DNA of 64,000 nucleotides from Sphingomonas glaciei (GCF_023380025.1 NZ_CP097253.1:1240001-1304000); one strand, 5' to 3'. Positions 51,000-60,266 are shown, counted from the stretch's first letter. The notes: a model not told the origin generated them from the letters alone. Program-made: numbers and translations.

Positions 51000-52664
51000 C
51001 TAGCGGCGCTCCGGCCGCGGACCGCGTGGTCCGAGTCGCGGGCGCGGCGGGCCACCGCCACCTGCATGATGCTCGTCAGGGCTGGTGCTCGGTTCGACCA
51101 GGATGCCGTCCTGCGCCATCGCCGGCGAATTCTTGCGCAGCGCCTTGACGAAGGTCTGCACCGCGCGCGGGCTGACCTCGAAGAAGCTTTCGGTCGCCGC
51201 GACCTTGATCGCGCCGATCTCGCTGCGCGGAACGTGGCCGATCCGGCAGATCAGCGGCAACAGCCACTTGGGATCGCCGCCCTGACGCCGCCCGGCGTTG
51301 ATCTTGAACCAGCCCGCGCCTTCGAAGCCGCCATGCCGCGGCCCATCCTCGCCCGGACCTTCCAGCAGGTCCTCGGGCGCGGGAAGGTCGGAAGCGAGCG
51401 CCTTGACCAGCGCCGCCGCGACGCCCTCGGGCCCCAGCTCGGCCAGCAGCTCAGCGGCGAAAGCCTTGTCAGCCTCGTCAATCTCGCCCGGCTCGCGCAG
51501 TTTCTCGAACAAGCGCGTGCGGTCGCGGGCGCGGATGTCGTCGGCGGTCGGCACCGCGGTCCACTCGACCGGTATCCGCGCCAGGCGCAGCATCGATTCG
51601 ACCCGGCGGCGGCGCATGTTGGGCACGATCAGCATCGCAATGCCCTTGCGCCCGGCGCGGCCGGTCCGGCCCGATCGGTGCTGCAGCGCTTCGGCGTCGC
51701 GCGGCAGCTCGACGTGGATGACCAGGCTGACCGAAGGCAGATCGATCCCGCGCGCGGCGACGTCGGTCGCGACCAGAACGCGGGCGCGCTTGTCGCGCAG
51801 CGCCTGCAGCGCACGGTTGCGATCGGCCTGGCTATGCTCGCCCGACAGCGCGACGGCGGTGAACCCGCGCTCCGACAGGCTGCCGTGCAGGCGGCGCACC
51901 GCATCGCGCGTCGCGCAGAACAGGATCGCGGTCTCGGCCTCGTGGAAGCGGAGCAGGTTGACCACCGCATGCTCGACGTCGGTCGGGCGCACGGTCACCG
52001 CCTGATAGGAGATGTCGCCATGGCCGGCGCTGGTCTCCACCGTGCTGATCCGGAGCGCGTCGCGTTGGTAGCGGCGGGCCAGGGCAACGATCGGCTTGGG
52101 CAGGGTGGCGGAGAACAGCAGGGTGCGTCGCTCGGCAGGCGCGCCGTCTAGGATCTCCTCCAGCTCCTCGCGGAAGCCCATGTCGAGCATCTCGTCGGCC
52201 TCGTCGAGCACCACGACCTTGAGGCTCGACAGGTCGAGCGCACCGCGTTCCAGATGGTCGCGCAGGCGGCCCGGCGTGCCGACCACGATGTGGGTGCCGC
52301 TCTCCAGCGCACGCCGCTCGCGGACCGGGTCCATCCCGCCGACACAGGTCAGCACCCGCCCGCCGGCATCCTGGTAAAGCCATTGCAATTCGGTCGAGAC
52401 CTGCAGCGCAAGCTCGCGGGTCGGGGCGATGACCAGCGCCATCGGCGCCAGCGAATAAGGCAGCCGCTCGGCCTCGCCCAGCAGGTCGCCGGCCATGGCC
52501 AGGCCGAAGGCGACGGTCTTGCCCGACCCGGTGCGGGCGGACACCAGCAGGTCGCGGCCGGCCGCCTCGGGTGTCGAGACCGCGTCCTGGACTTCGGTCA
52601 GAGTTTCATAGCCGCGCGTTTCGAGCGCTCGGCCGAGCGCCGCGGGAAGATGTTCATGAAGCAT
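51000..52664 (-). CDS. DEAD-box RNA helicase with DbpA-type RNA-binding domain
   Basis: A 554-residue helicase. Motifs: Walker A SARTGSGKT, Ia PTRELALQV, GTPGR, VVLDEADEMLDMGF (DEAD), LFSATLP, VATDVAARGIDLP and HRSGRTGRAGRKG. Residues about 440-515 form a DbpA/CsdA-like RRM (WFKINAGRRQGGDPKWLLPL, IGAIKVAATESFFEVSP), followed by a Gly/Pro/Arg-rich tail. It probably acts in ribosome assembly or cold adaptation. ATG 52664 is chosen; in-frame ATG 52676 is an alternative. Confidence 0.93.
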   Translation of the reverse strand: MLHEHLPAALGRALETRGYETLTEVQDAVSTPEAAGRDLLVSARTGSGKTVAFGLAMAGDLLGEAERLPYSLAPMALVIAPTRELALQVSTELQWLYQDAGGRVLTCVGGMDPVRERRALESGTHIVVGTPGRLRDHLERGALDLSSLKVVVLDEADEMLDMGFREELEEILDGAPAERRTLLFSATLPKPIVALARRYQRDALRISTVETSAGHGDISYQAVTVRPTDVEHAVVNLLRFHEAETAILFCATRDAVRRLHGSLSERGFTAVALSGEHSQADRNRALQALRDKRARVLVATDVAARGIDLPSVSLVIHVELPRDAEALQHRSGRTGRAGRKGIAMLIVPNMRRRRVESMLRLARIPVEWTAVPTADDIRARDRTRLFEKLREPGEIDEADKAFAAELLAELGPEGVAAALVKALASDLPAPEDLLEGPGEDGPRHGGFEGAGWFKINAGRRQGGDPKWLLPLICRIGHVPRSEIGAIKVAATESFFEVSPRAVQTFVKALRKNSPAMAQDGILVEPSTSPDEHHAGGGGPPRPRLGPRGPRPERR

Positions 52665-52763
52665 GGCGCCGCCCATAGGCCGAATCGTTGCGAAAGACCA
52701 CCGGGGTGGAACCGGGGGCCTCATCCGGGCGCTTGCCTAGTCCCCCAAGGAGACTGCCAAGCC

Positions 52764-53006
52764 ATGCCTACCGCCCAGATCACCCGGATGGTCCTGCCCG
52801 ACCATGAATGCCCGTTCGGACGCCGCGCGCTCCAATTGCTGCGCGACCACGGCTTCGAGGTCGAGGAGCATCAACTCACCACCCGCGAAGAAACCGAGGC
52901 GTTCAAGGCCGAGCATGGCGTATCGACTACGCCGCTGATCACCGTCGACGGGGTCAAGGTCGGCGGCTGCAGCGACCTGGAGAAGTTCCTGGTCGCCCAC
53001 GCCTGA
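52764..53006 (+). CDS. Glutaredoxin-like protein
   Basis: An 80-residue thioredoxin-fold protein. The active site is HECPFGRRA with a single Cys16, where CPYC is usual, so it is a monothiol variant or uses a different second thiol. FEVEEHQLTTREETEAFKAE, the cis-Pro STTPLITVDG and VGGCSDLEKFL are the glutaredoxin core. AAGGAGA lies 11 bases before ATG 52764. It is divergent from the DEAD helicase and convergent with the hemerythrin gene. Confidence 0.87.
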   Translation: MPTAQITRMVLPDHECPFGRRALQLLRDHGFEVEEHQLTTREETEAFKAEHGVSTTPLITVDGVKVGGCSDLEKFLVAHA

Positions 53007-53011
53007 CCAAG

Positions 53012-53039
53012 GGTCGTCCCGGCCCGCGCCGGGACGACC
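53012..53039. terminator. Perfect 12-bp hairpin between convergent genes
   Basis: ggtcgtcccggc and gccgggacgacc pair perfectly around ccgc, 6 bp after the glutaredoxin stop and 6 bp before the hemerythrin stop. It can serve both directions and resembles the REP-like unit at 39431. Confidence 0.7.
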
Positions 53040-53044
53040 TACCC

Positions 53045-53560
53045 TTATTCCGCCGCGACCTTGGTTTTCTTCAGCGCCGCCAGGTGCACTTCCGGACCGT
53101 TCTTGGCGATGTCGGCTTCATAGCCCGCCTTGGCCTCCGCCAGCGTGACGCCCAGAGCGTCCATGTCGACGCCGTGGCGCTTGGCCTGGCTGAAGATGCC
53201 GGTCAGCCAGCGCTCTTCCTCGCCGACGTGATGCTCGATCTCTTCCTTGAGCACCTTGACCTTGGCCTCGGCGAAATCGTCGCCCTTGGGGCTGGCGAGG
53301 ATCTCGGCGATCAGGACGTTAGCGGCGTCATGCTCGACATAGGCTTCCTTAAGGTCTGCCTCGTCGACCTTTCCTTCGCAGGCCGGATAGAAATGCTCGT
53401 TCTCGATCCGGGTGTGGACGATCAGCGAGACCGCGATCTTGTCGGCGATCTTGGCCTTGGCCGCCGGCGTCGCGGCATCCTCATATTCCTTGAACAGCTC
53501 TTCGACCGCGCGGTGGTCGTCTTTGAGCAGGGTGATCGCGTCGGGGGCGGTGTCGGCCAT
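53045..53560 (-). CDS. Hemerythrin-domain protein
   Basis: A 171-residue HHE protein that binds a di-iron centre. Candidate ligands are His16 (LLKDDHRAVEELF), His49, Glu53 and His56 (VHTRIENEHFYP), His77 (YVEHDAANVLI), His110/His111 and Glu114-115 (EEIEHHVGEEERWL). Homologues act in iron or oxidative-stress sensing or repair. GGAGCT precedes ATG 53560. It is divergent from a small membrane protein gene. Confidence 0.92.
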   Translation of the reverse strand: MADTAPDAITLLKDDHRAVEELFKEYEDAATPAAKAKIADKIAVSLIVHTRIENEHFYPACEGKVDEADLKEAYVEHDAANVLIAEILASPKGDDFAEAKVKVLKEEIEHHVGEEERWLTGIFSQAKRHGVDMDALGVTLAEAKAGYEADIAKNGPEVHLAALKKTKVAAE

Positions 53561-53660
53561 GGGTAAGCTCCAGCAGCAGGAATTAGCGTGCTGGGGAAAC
53601 CGGGGGCCGGTGACGATTGTTCCGCTCGGGCACTGTCATCAAACTGTCACGAGGAAGGCG

Positions 53661-53882
53661 ATGCGCGGTCTCGGTTATCTCATCTCCATCGTCAGCGTGC
53701 TGCTTCTTGGCGCCGTGGCGTGGCCCAGTCCTGGCGAGCCACGTTGGCACATGACGGCACTGCTCGCCGGCATGGCCCTGTCGATCGGCGGCATGGGCCT
53801 GCGCTGGCTGGCAAGCCGCCAGCAGAAATCCGAACTGCACTCGGTCGAACGACGCGTCGGCCTGCGCCAACCTGCCGAATAG
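53661..53882 (+). CDS. Small two-helix membrane protein
   Basis: A 73-residue protein with two hydrophobic helices (LGYLISIVSVLLLGAVAWP and HMTALLAGMALSIGGMGLRWL) and a basic C-terminal tail. ATG 53661 follows GAGGAAGGCG, a good ribosome site, which supports it as a real gene. I recognise no family. Its stop lies 2 bp before the convergent hydrolase stop. Confidence 0.6.
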   Translation: MRGLGYLISIVSVLLLGAVAWPSPGEPRWHMTALLAGMALSIGGMGLRWLASRQQKSELHSVERRVGLRQPAE

Positions 53883-53884
53883 CT

Positions 53885-55183
53885 CTACCGCCGGTCCCCG
53901 CTGCCGACCGTCGCGATTTCCTCGCTCGCCGGTTCGGGCGGTGGGCCGCCGACCTTGTCGAGCTCCATCCAGTCCCGGAACTCGAGCCCGTGGAGCATGT
54001 CCATCACCTCGAACTCCAGCCCGCCCGGTTGGCTGGTGTTGCTGTTCCACAGCGCCACCACACCGCTCTTCAGCGCAGGATCGAACAGGATCAGCGAGCG
54101 ATAGCCGTTGACCCCGCCGCGATGGCCGATGATCCGCCGCCCGGCATAATCGTAATTGCGCCAGCCGAGGCCGTAGGTCGCCTCGCCGACCCGCTCCAGG
54201 AACTTGCGCAAACGCGCCCGCTCGCCGGGTGTCTTGACGAGCGGGGCATGGACCTTGTCGAGCAGCGCCTGGTCGAGCACCGCCGGCATGCCGCCCATCT
54301 GGGCGATCATCCACAGCGACATGTCCTTGATGTTGCTGTTGACCCCGCCCGCCGCCGGCACCCGGTAATAAGGCTCCAGCACCTCGAGCGGCCGGCGGCC
54401 CACCGTGTGCGGCCTCGCCCAGCTCTTGGCGCTGACCAGCCCTTCGCGGGTCAGCGTCGCGCTGGTCATGCCCAACGGTCCAAACAACTGCTGCCGCACC
54501 GCTTCCTGATAGGTGGTGCCAGTGGCCCGCGCGACCATGTCGCTGGCGCTGTCGAAGGCGATGTTCTGGTAGGACCAGCAGGTGTCGGGCGGGCAGATCG
54601 CGTTCAGCGTCCCCAGCTGCGCCCGCAGCACCTGCGGCGACTGACCCTCCTCCAGCTTGTTGTCGAGCGCGTTGCGGTAAAGGCCGAGGCGGTGGCTCAG
54701 CACGTCGGTGACGCTGGCCCGATATTCGTTGCCGGCCGGAAGCTTCAGTCCCGGGGCATAGTTCACCACCGGCCCGTCGAGCTGGATCTTGCCCTGCTCC
54801 GCCAGCTTGGCGACCATCGTCCCGGCGACGCCCTTGCTGACCGAGGCCCAGCGGAACACCGTGTCAGCGGTGACCTCCTCGCCCGATCCTTCCAGCGTTT
54901 CGCCATAGCCCGACAGGAAGGTGATGCGGCCATTCTCGACGATGCCGACGGCCATCCCGACCATCGTCGGCTTCTCGGCCAGCCGCTTCAGCCGCGCGTT
55001 GAGCCGGGCATAGTCGATCCGCTGCCGCGCGGTCGGCTGCACCTTGGCCAGGCGCAGGCTTGCGGCGCGCACGTCGGCCGCCTGGCTTTGCGCTGTTCCG
55101 AAGGGCTCGACGACCCGGATGCTGGCAATGGCGGCGCCCATCAGCAAGACGGCGCCCGCGCCAGCGATGACGCGTTTCTTCAG
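53885..55183 (-). CDS. Class C beta-lactamase-fold serine hydrolase
   Basis: About 432 residues. The nucleophile motif is WASVSKG (S-x-x-K), the tyrosine motif YQN in CWSYQNIAFDS, and HRGG near GHRGGVNGYRSL, as in class C beta-lactamase/esterase-type hydrolases. The N-terminus of the ATG form at 55147 lacks the charge before the hydrophobic stretch; extending to CTG 55183 adds KKRVIAGAGAVLL and places GGAGGA seven to eight bases upstream, so CTG is probably the real start. It would be membrane-anchored or secreted. Substrate unknown; it need not degrade antibiotics. Confidence 0.82.
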   Translation of the reverse strand: MKKRVIAGAGAVLLMGAAIASIRVVEPFGTAQSQAADVRAASLRLAKVQPTARQRIDYARLNARLKRLAEKPTMVGMAVGIVENGRITFLSGYGETLEGSGEEVTADTVFRWASVSKGVAGTMVAKLAEQGKIQLDGPVVNYAPGLKLPAGNEYRASVTDVLSHRLGLYRNALDNKLEEGQSPQVLRAQLGTLNAICPPDTCWSYQNIAFDSASDMVARATGTTYQEAVRQQLFGPLGMTSATLTREGLVSAKSWARPHTVGRRPLEVLEPYYRVPAAGGVNSNIKDMSLWMIAQMGGMPAVLDQALLDKVHAPLVKTPGERARLRKFLERVGEATYGLGWRNYDYAGRRIIGHRGGVNGYRSLILFDPALKSGVVALWNSNTSQPGGLEFEVMDMLHGLEFRDWMELDKVGGPPPEPASEEIATVGSGDRR

Positions 55184-55330
55184 TGACCTATCCTCCCCGC
55201 AACCGGCTTGGAGGCAGCGCGGCGCAGGCTCAACTGTACTCCTCGAGTGACTGCGGCGAAACGACGGTCTTCAGCGACGAACAGGCGACGAGTCTGGCCA
55301 AGGGGCGCTGCCGTCTCTAAACCCGCTCCC

Positions 55331-55618
55331 ATGCAGTTCCTGCGGACGCTCTTCTGGGTCGTGCTGGCCGTGTTCCTGGCGATCATCGCCCGCAACAACT
55401 GGTCGGACGTGACGATCAACCTGTGGGGCTCGCTCCAAGCCGACGTGAAGCTCCCGCTGCTGGTGCTGATTGCGGCGCTGCTCGGCTTCCTCCCGACCTT
55501 CCTGTGGCTGCGCGCGCGGCTGTGGCGGCTGAAGCGGCGGATCGCCATCGCCAATCCTCCGGCCGCTCCTGCTGCCGTGATCGAGCCGGTCGGCGCCGAC
55601 GCAGGTCTGATACCATGA
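55331..55618 (+). CDS. LapA-domain small membrane protein
   Basis: A 95-residue protein with two membrane helices (RTLFWVVLAVFLAIIARNNW and LPLLVLIAALLGFLPTFLWL) joined by SDVTINLWGS, then a basic RARLWRLKRRI segment. This is the LapA/DUF1049 layout, related to lipopolysaccharide assembly proteins. The stop overlaps the pyrF start as ATGA, and LapA-pyrF order is common in alphaproteobacteria. Confidence 0.87.
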   Translation: MQFLRTLFWVVLAVFLAIIARNNWSDVTINLWGSLQADVKLPLLVLIAALLGFLPTFLWLRARLWRLKRRIAIANPPAAPAAVIEPVGADAGLIP

Positions 55619-56319
55619 CCAACCCGATCTACGTTGCCATCGACACCCCTGAACTCGGTCAGGCCAAGGCACTGGCCGCAGCCGTCTCGCCCCACGTCGG
55701 TGGGCTGAAGCTCGGCCTCGAATTCTTCGCCGCCAACGGACCGGCCGGGGTCGCCGCGCTGTCCGCGGCAGGCTTGCCGATCTTCCTCGATCTCAAGCTG
55801 CACGACATCCCCAACACCGTTGGCAAGGCTGTCGCCGCCCTCGCCCCGCTCGCGCCCGCGGTACTGACCGTCCACGCCGCCGGCGGCCGCGCCATGCTTG
55901 AAGCGGCGAAGGCCGCCGCGTCTCCTGGCTGCAAGGTCGTCGCGGTGACCGTCCTCACCAGCCTTGATGGCGACGACCTCGCGGCGATCGGCGTGACGTC
56001 TGACCCGGCCGATCAGGTCGAGCGGCTCGCCGACCTCGCCCGCTCGGCTGGCTGCGACGGGATCGTCTGCTCGGGCGAGGAAGTCGCCGCCGCCGCCGAG
56101 CGCTGGCCCGGTGGCACCTTCGTCGTTCCCGGCCTGCGCCCGTCCGGCAGCGACCTCGGCGACCAGAAGCGCGTGCTGACCCCCGTCGATGCTTTGGATC
56201 GCGGCGCCTCCCTGCTGGTTATCGGTCGTCCGATCACCGCCGCCGCCGACCCGGCCGAGGCCGCCCGCGCCATCGCCGCTTCCCTCCTCTCGTCCGCCGC
56301 GCTACCCGCCGGCGCCTGA
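55615..56319 (+). CDS. pyrF: Orotidine-5'-phosphate decarboxylase
   Basis: A 234-residue enzyme of the last step of UMP synthesis. The signature FLDLKLHDIPNTV includes catalytic Asp59, Lys61 and Asp64; LKLGLEFFAANGP binds the ligand, and VVPGLRPSG and GRPITAAADP bind the phosphate. It starts at ATG 55615, coupled to the LapA-like gene, and precedes accD by 21 bp, so the order lapA-like, pyrF, accD, folC may be one operon. Confidence 0.96.
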   Translation: MTNPIYVAIDTPELGQAKALAAAVSPHVGGLKLGLEFFAANGPAGVAALSAAGLPIFLDLKLHDIPNTVGKAVAALAPLAPAVLTVHAAGGRAMLEAAKAAASPGCKVVAVTVLTSLDGDDLAAIGVTSDPADQVERLADLARSAGCDGIVCSGEEVAAAAERWPGGTFVVPGLRPSGSDLGDQKRVLTPVDALDRGASLLVIGRPITAAADPAEAARAIAASLLSSAALPAGA

Positions 56320-56340
56320 CGCCCATTCCAAGGACACATC

Positions 56341-57195
56341 ATGAGCTGGCTCAGCCGGGTCCGTAATTCCATTTCCTTCCTGCCAAAGCGGCAGGTCACC
56401 GACACGCTCTGGCACAAGTGCAAGAACTGCAACGCCATGGTGTTTACCAAGGAATGGGAGGACAATCTCCAGATCTGCCCGCGCTGCGACCATCACGATC
56501 GCATCCGCGCCCACACCCGCTTTGGCCAGGTGTTCGACGACGCGCGCTACGACCTCATCGCCACGCCCGACGTGCGCGAGGACCCGCTGCGGTTTCGCGA
56601 TACCAAGCGCTACGCCGATCGGATCAAGGCCGCGCGCGCCGCAACCGAGGAGAAGGACGCCCTGCTCAACGCCCGTGGGAAGATCGACGGCCGCGCCGCC
56701 GTCGTCGGCGTGCAGGACTTCGCCTTCATGGGCGGGTCGATGGGTGTGGCGGTCGGTTCGGCCTTCGTTGCCGGGGTCCAGGCCGCGATCGCCGCCCACG
56801 CTCCCTACATCATCTTCACCGCCGCGGGCGGCGCGCGGATGCAGGAGGGCATCCTCAGCCTGATGCAGATGCCCCGCGCCACCGTCGCGATAGAGCTGCT
56901 GCGCGAGGCGGGCCTGCCCTACATCGTGGTGCTGACCGATCCGACCACCGGCGGCGTCACCGCCTCATACGCCATGCTCGGCGACGTCCAGATCGCCGAG
57001 CCCGGCGCCCTGATCGGTTTCGCCGGCCAGCGGGTGATCGAGCAGACCATCCGCGAAAAGCTGCCCGAAGGCTTTCAGCGCGCCGAATATCTGCTCGAAC
57101 ATGGAATGATCGACATGGTCACCCACCGCCGCGACCTGCGCGCCACGCTTGGCAGCCTGATCGACTACCTGGTTCCGGCGCGGGAAGCGGCGTGA
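56341..57195 (+). CDS. accD: Acetyl-CoA carboxylase carboxyltransferase subunit beta
   Basis: A 284-residue subunit that with AccA transfers carboxyl to acetyl-CoA, the first step of fatty acid synthesis. A zinc ribbon has Cys27, Cys30, Cys46 and Cys49 (CKNCNAM, CPRCDH). [33 protein letters not shown] and [16 protein letters not shown] are canonical; [20 protein letters not shown] ends the domain. It is followed by folC, the usual alphaproteobacterial neighbour. Confidence 0.97.
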   Translation: MSWLSRVRNSISFLPKRQVTDTLWHKCKNCNAMVFTKEWEDNLQICPRCDHHDRIRAHTRFGQVFDDARYDLIATPDVREDPLRFRDTKRYADRIKAARAATEEKDALLNARGKIDGRAAVVGVQDFAFMGGSMGVAVGSAFVAGVQAAIAAHAPYIIFTAAGGARMQEGILSLMQMPRATVAIELLREAGLPYIVVLTDPTTGGVTASYAMLGDVQIAEPGALIGFAGQRVIEQTIREKLPEGFQRAEYLLEHGMIDMVTHRRDLRATLGSLIDYLVPAREAA

Positions 57196-57204
57196 TCCCC
57201 CGCC

Positions 57205-57224
57205 CCCTCCCGCCGGCGGGAGGG
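57205..57224 (+). promoter_or_regulatory. Palindrome containing the folC ribosome-binding site
   Basis: ccctcccgccggcgggaggg is a perfect 20-bp palindrome between accD and folC. Its 3' half, GGGAGGG, is the only plausible Shine-Dalgarno sequence for the folC TTG start 4 bases on. Pairing within the RNA would hide it, so it could limit folC translation or act as a weak terminator. Confidence 0.55.
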
Positions 57225-57228
57225 CGGC

Positions 57229-58524
57229 TTGGCTGACTTCGCCCGTTCCGACCATCCAGGTGTCGCCGCCCAGCTGGCGCGGCTGGAGGCGCTCAGTCCC
57301 GGCGGCGACCGGCTCGGGCTGGAGCGCATCACGGCGCTGCTGCATCGCCTCGGCGACCCGCAGGACCACCTACCGCCGGTGTTCCATGTCGCCGGGACCA
57401 ACGGCAAGGGCTCGACCTGCGCCTTCCTCCGCGCCGCGCTGGAAGCGGCCGGCCACCGCGTCCACGTCTTCACCTCGCCCCACCTGGTCCGTTTCAACGA
57501 GCGCATCCGGCTCGCCGGACGACTGATTGAAGACGAAGCGCTTGCCGCCCTGCTCGAGGAAATACTCGACGCCTCGGACGACATCGCGCCAAGCTTCTTC
57601 GAAGCCACCGCCGCCGCCGCCTTCCTCGCCTTCGCCCGCATCCCCGCCGACGCCTTGGTGCTGGAAGTCGGCATGGGCGGCCGCCTCGACGCCACCAACG
57701 TGGTCGAACGCCCGGCAGTCACGGGCATCGCCGCACTCGGGCTGGACCACCAACAATGGCTCGGCACGACCCTGACCGAGATCGCGGTCGAAAAGGCCGG
57801 GATTGCCAAGCCCGGCATCCCCCTCGTGACCCTCGCCCAACCCGGGGCGGCCGCCGCCCAGCTGAGAGAGGTAGCGGCCCTCCGCAACGCGCCGCTTCTT
57901 CGGCGGGGCAGGGAGTGGCACAGCGCGCTGGCTGGCGATCGCCTCCACTACAGCGACGCGCAAGGCAGCCTCGACCTGCCGCTTCCCGCCCTCCCCGGCC
58001 CGCACCAGGCCGACAATGCCGCCCTCGCCGTCGCCATGCTGCGCCATCAGGACGCGGTCAGCATCTCCGACGCAGCCCTCGCCCGCGCCATGACAGAGGT
58101 ACGCTGGCCTGCCCGCCTGCAGAGGCTCCGCCCCGGCCCGCTGATCGGCACCCGCGACGCGTGGCTCGACGGCGGCCACAATGCCCAGGCGGCCGAGCTG
58201 CTGGCGCGAAGCATCGCCCCGCTTGCCGCGGGCCGTCCGATCCACCTCGTCGTCGGTGCCCTCACCACCAAGGACGCGGCCGGGCTGCTGGCGCCGTTCC
58301 GCGGCGTAGTCGAGCAGGTTCACGCCATCGGCTTTGACCACCCGCTGGCTATGACCGCCGCAGACCTCGCCGCCACCGCGACCGCCCTCGGCCTACCTGC
58401 CGAGCCCGGTCACGACCTCCAGGCCGCCATTGCCAACGTCCCGCCGACCGCCGCCCTCCTCATCGCCGGCTCGCTCTACCTCGCGGGCGAAGTGTTGGCG
58501 CTCAATGACGAGGTGCCCGACTAG
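57229..58524 (+). CDS. folC: Folylpolyglutamate synthase / dihydrofolate synthase
   Basis: A 431-residue Mur-ligase-related enzyme adding glutamate to folates. P-loop VAGTNGKGSTCAFL near residue 53, SPHLVRFNERIRL, LEVGMGGRLDATNVV, LDHQQWLGTTLTEIA and the C-terminal DGGHNAQAAELLA are diagnostic. The start is TTG 57229 with GGGAGGG just upstream inside a palindrome. The stop overlaps the convergent permease stop in CTAG. Confidence 0.94.
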   Translation: MADFARSDHPGVAAQLARLEALSPGGDRLGLERITALLHRLGDPQDHLPPVFHVAGTNGKGSTCAFLRAALEAAGHRVHVFTSPHLVRFNERIRLAGRLIEDEALAALLEEILDASDDIAPSFFEATAAAAFLAFARIPADALVLEVGMGGRLDATNVVERPAVTGIAALGLDHQQWLGTTLTEIAVEKAGIAKPGIPLVTLAQPGAAAAQLREVAALRNAPLLRRGREWHSALAGDRLHYSDAQGSLDLPLPALPGPHQADNAALAVAMLRHQDAVSISDAALARAMTEVRWPARLQRLRPGPLIGTRDAWLDGGHNAQAAELLARSIAPLAAGRPIHLVVGALTTKDAAGLLAPFRGVVEQVHAIGFDHPLAMTAADLAATATALGLPAEPGHDLQAAIANVPPTAALLIAGSLYLAGEVLALNDEVPD

Positions 58525-60266
58525 GCCGTGTCGCCTTCGGCAGCCCGCGCCGCGTCGGCCGCCGGCACCGGGCCATTGGCGCGCTCTCGCCGCCCATTCC
58601 AGCTGGTCCGCGCCCATTCCAGCGCCACGAATGCCACGGCCACCAGCCCGATGGTCGCGGTCAGGTAGAAGACCGGCGCATAGCCGACCTGGTCGATCAT
58701 CTCGCCCAACGCCGCCCGGCCGAGCGAGCCGATCAGGAAGGTCAGCGAGGACAGCAGCGCATATTGCACCGCGCTGAATTCGCGGCTGGTGATCGACGAC
58801 AGGTAGGCGACGAACGCGGCCCCCGCGAGGCCGCCGGCAATATTCTCACCCGAAATGGCGATCAGCAGCCGCACCATCCGCAGGTCATGGCCGAAGGCAT
58901 CGAGCCCGAAGGTGCGCGCAAAGGCGTCGATATAGACCGCGCCCGAAGCAAGGTCGGCGTAAAGGAGGTTGCTTGCCGCCGCGACGATGGCGCCGACCAT
59001 CAGCGTCGGCATCCGCCCCACGGTCGCGAACATGATCCCGCCGATCGCGATCCCAGCCATGGTCATGAAGACGCCGAAGATCTTGGACGCGAACGCCACC
59101 TCGTCGCCCGTGTACTTCAGCTCCTGGAGATAGAAGGGAAAGGCGAAGCTGCCCCAGATATTGTCGGTGATGCGGTAGCTGAGGATCAGTCCCAGCACGA
59201 CGATGACGCCCCAGCCCATCCGCCGGACCAGCTCGGCCAGCGGCAGGATCAGCGCGCTATAAGCATGATCCGAGGCGCGCTCGAGCCCGCTCGACGCCGG
59301 CACGTCGCTTTCCAGCACATAGCCGGGGCGCGCCGCTAACCAGTTGAACACTGCAGCCACGATGGCCGGCACCAGGACCGTCGCGGCGACGATCAGCGGA
59401 CCATAGCTTTTGGTGAAGTCGCCGACGCTCGGCGGCTTCCCGGTGGCCGGGTCGATCGCGCCGCCCAGCATGTTCGCCATGAAGGCGCCCACCGTCCAGA
59501 TCGCCCACGCCCAGCCCAGCCCGACGATGGCCAGGCCGATCGCCCGCAGCTTGGGGGCGGTCGCCCCGGCCCGACGGAGCGCGCTCTGCTGCTCCTCCAG
59601 CGCGGTGCGGGGGGTGTCGGGGGCCATCAACGTCGCGATCAGCGTCAATGCCATGAACAGGCCCATCACCGCATAGACAGCGGGCCAGCTCATCCGCTCG
59701 GATAGCACCAGCGCCAAGGCGCCGCCGATCAGGGCCGCGATGCGAAAGCCGAGCTGGTAAATGGAGGACAGGATCTCGACCGGCGCCGCTTCGTCGGCGA
59801 CGTCGATCCGCCACGCGTCGATCACCACGTCCTGGGTCGCCGAGGCAAAGGCGCCGATCACCGCAATCAGCGCAAAGGTGCCGAGCGCCAGCCGCGGATC
59901 CGACAGCGACAGGCCAAAGAAGGTCAGGGTAAGGATGACCTGGCACAGCAGAAGCCACCCGCGCCGCCGCCCCAGCCGCTCCAGCCCCGGCAGCCGCACC
60001 CGATCGACTAGCGGCGACCACAGAAATTTGAAGGCGTAGGCAAGGCCGATCCACGACAGTACGCCGATCGTGGCAAGGTCGATCTGCCACTCGCCAAGCC
60101 ACGCGTTCAGCGTACCGATCAGCAAGGTGAACGGCAGCCCCGCGCCGAACCCGAATGCCAGCATCACCGCAGTCTTGCGGTTGGACAAGGCGGTCCGGAT
60201 CAGCCGCCACCCCTTGGGCTGCGCCGTCACCGCCGTCTCGCCCGCTGCTGCCGTCGCCGTCGCCAA
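58521..60266 (-). CDS. AmpG-like MFS permease
   Basis: A 581-residue transporter of the AmpG/PAT branch of the major facilitator superfamily, which imports anhydromuropeptides for recycling. MLAFGFGAGLPFTLLIGTLNAWL, GLAYAFKFLWSPLVDR, ASATQDVVIDAWRIDV and FAFPFYLQELKYT are characteristic. It has about 14 hydrophobic helices, with a long central loop near residues 230-330, larger than E. coli AmpG. TTG 60266 is supported by GGAGGA nine bases upstream. Other recycling genes lie at 36331 and 37200. Another PAT-family substrate is possible. Confidence 0.85.
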   Translation of the reverse strand: MATATAAAGETAVTAQPKGWRLIRTALSNRKTAVMLAFGFGAGLPFTLLIGTLNAWLGEWQIDLATIGVLSWIGLAYAFKFLWSPLVDRVRLPGLERLGRRRGWLLLCQVILTLTFFGLSLSDPRLALGTFALIAVIGAFASATQDVVIDAWRIDVADEAAPVEILSSIYQLGFRIAALIGGALALVLSERMSWPAVYAVMGLFMALTLIATLMAPDTPRTALEEQQSALRRAGATAPKLRAIGLAIVGLGWAWAIWTVGAFMANMLGGAIDPATGKPPSVGDFTKSYGPLIVAATVLVPAIVAAVFNWLAARPGYVLESDVPASSGLERASDHAYSALILPLAELVRRMGWGVIVVLGLILSYRITDNIWGSFAFPFYLQELKYTGDEVAFASKIFGVFMTMAGIAIGGIMFATVGRMPTLMVGAIVAAASNLLYADLASGAVYIDAFARTFGLDAFGHDLRMVRLLIAISGENIAGGLAGAAFVAYLSSITSREFSAVQYALLSSLTFLIGSLGRAALGEMIDQVGYAPVFYLTATIGLVAVAFVALEWARTSWNGRRERANGPVPAADAARAAEGDTA

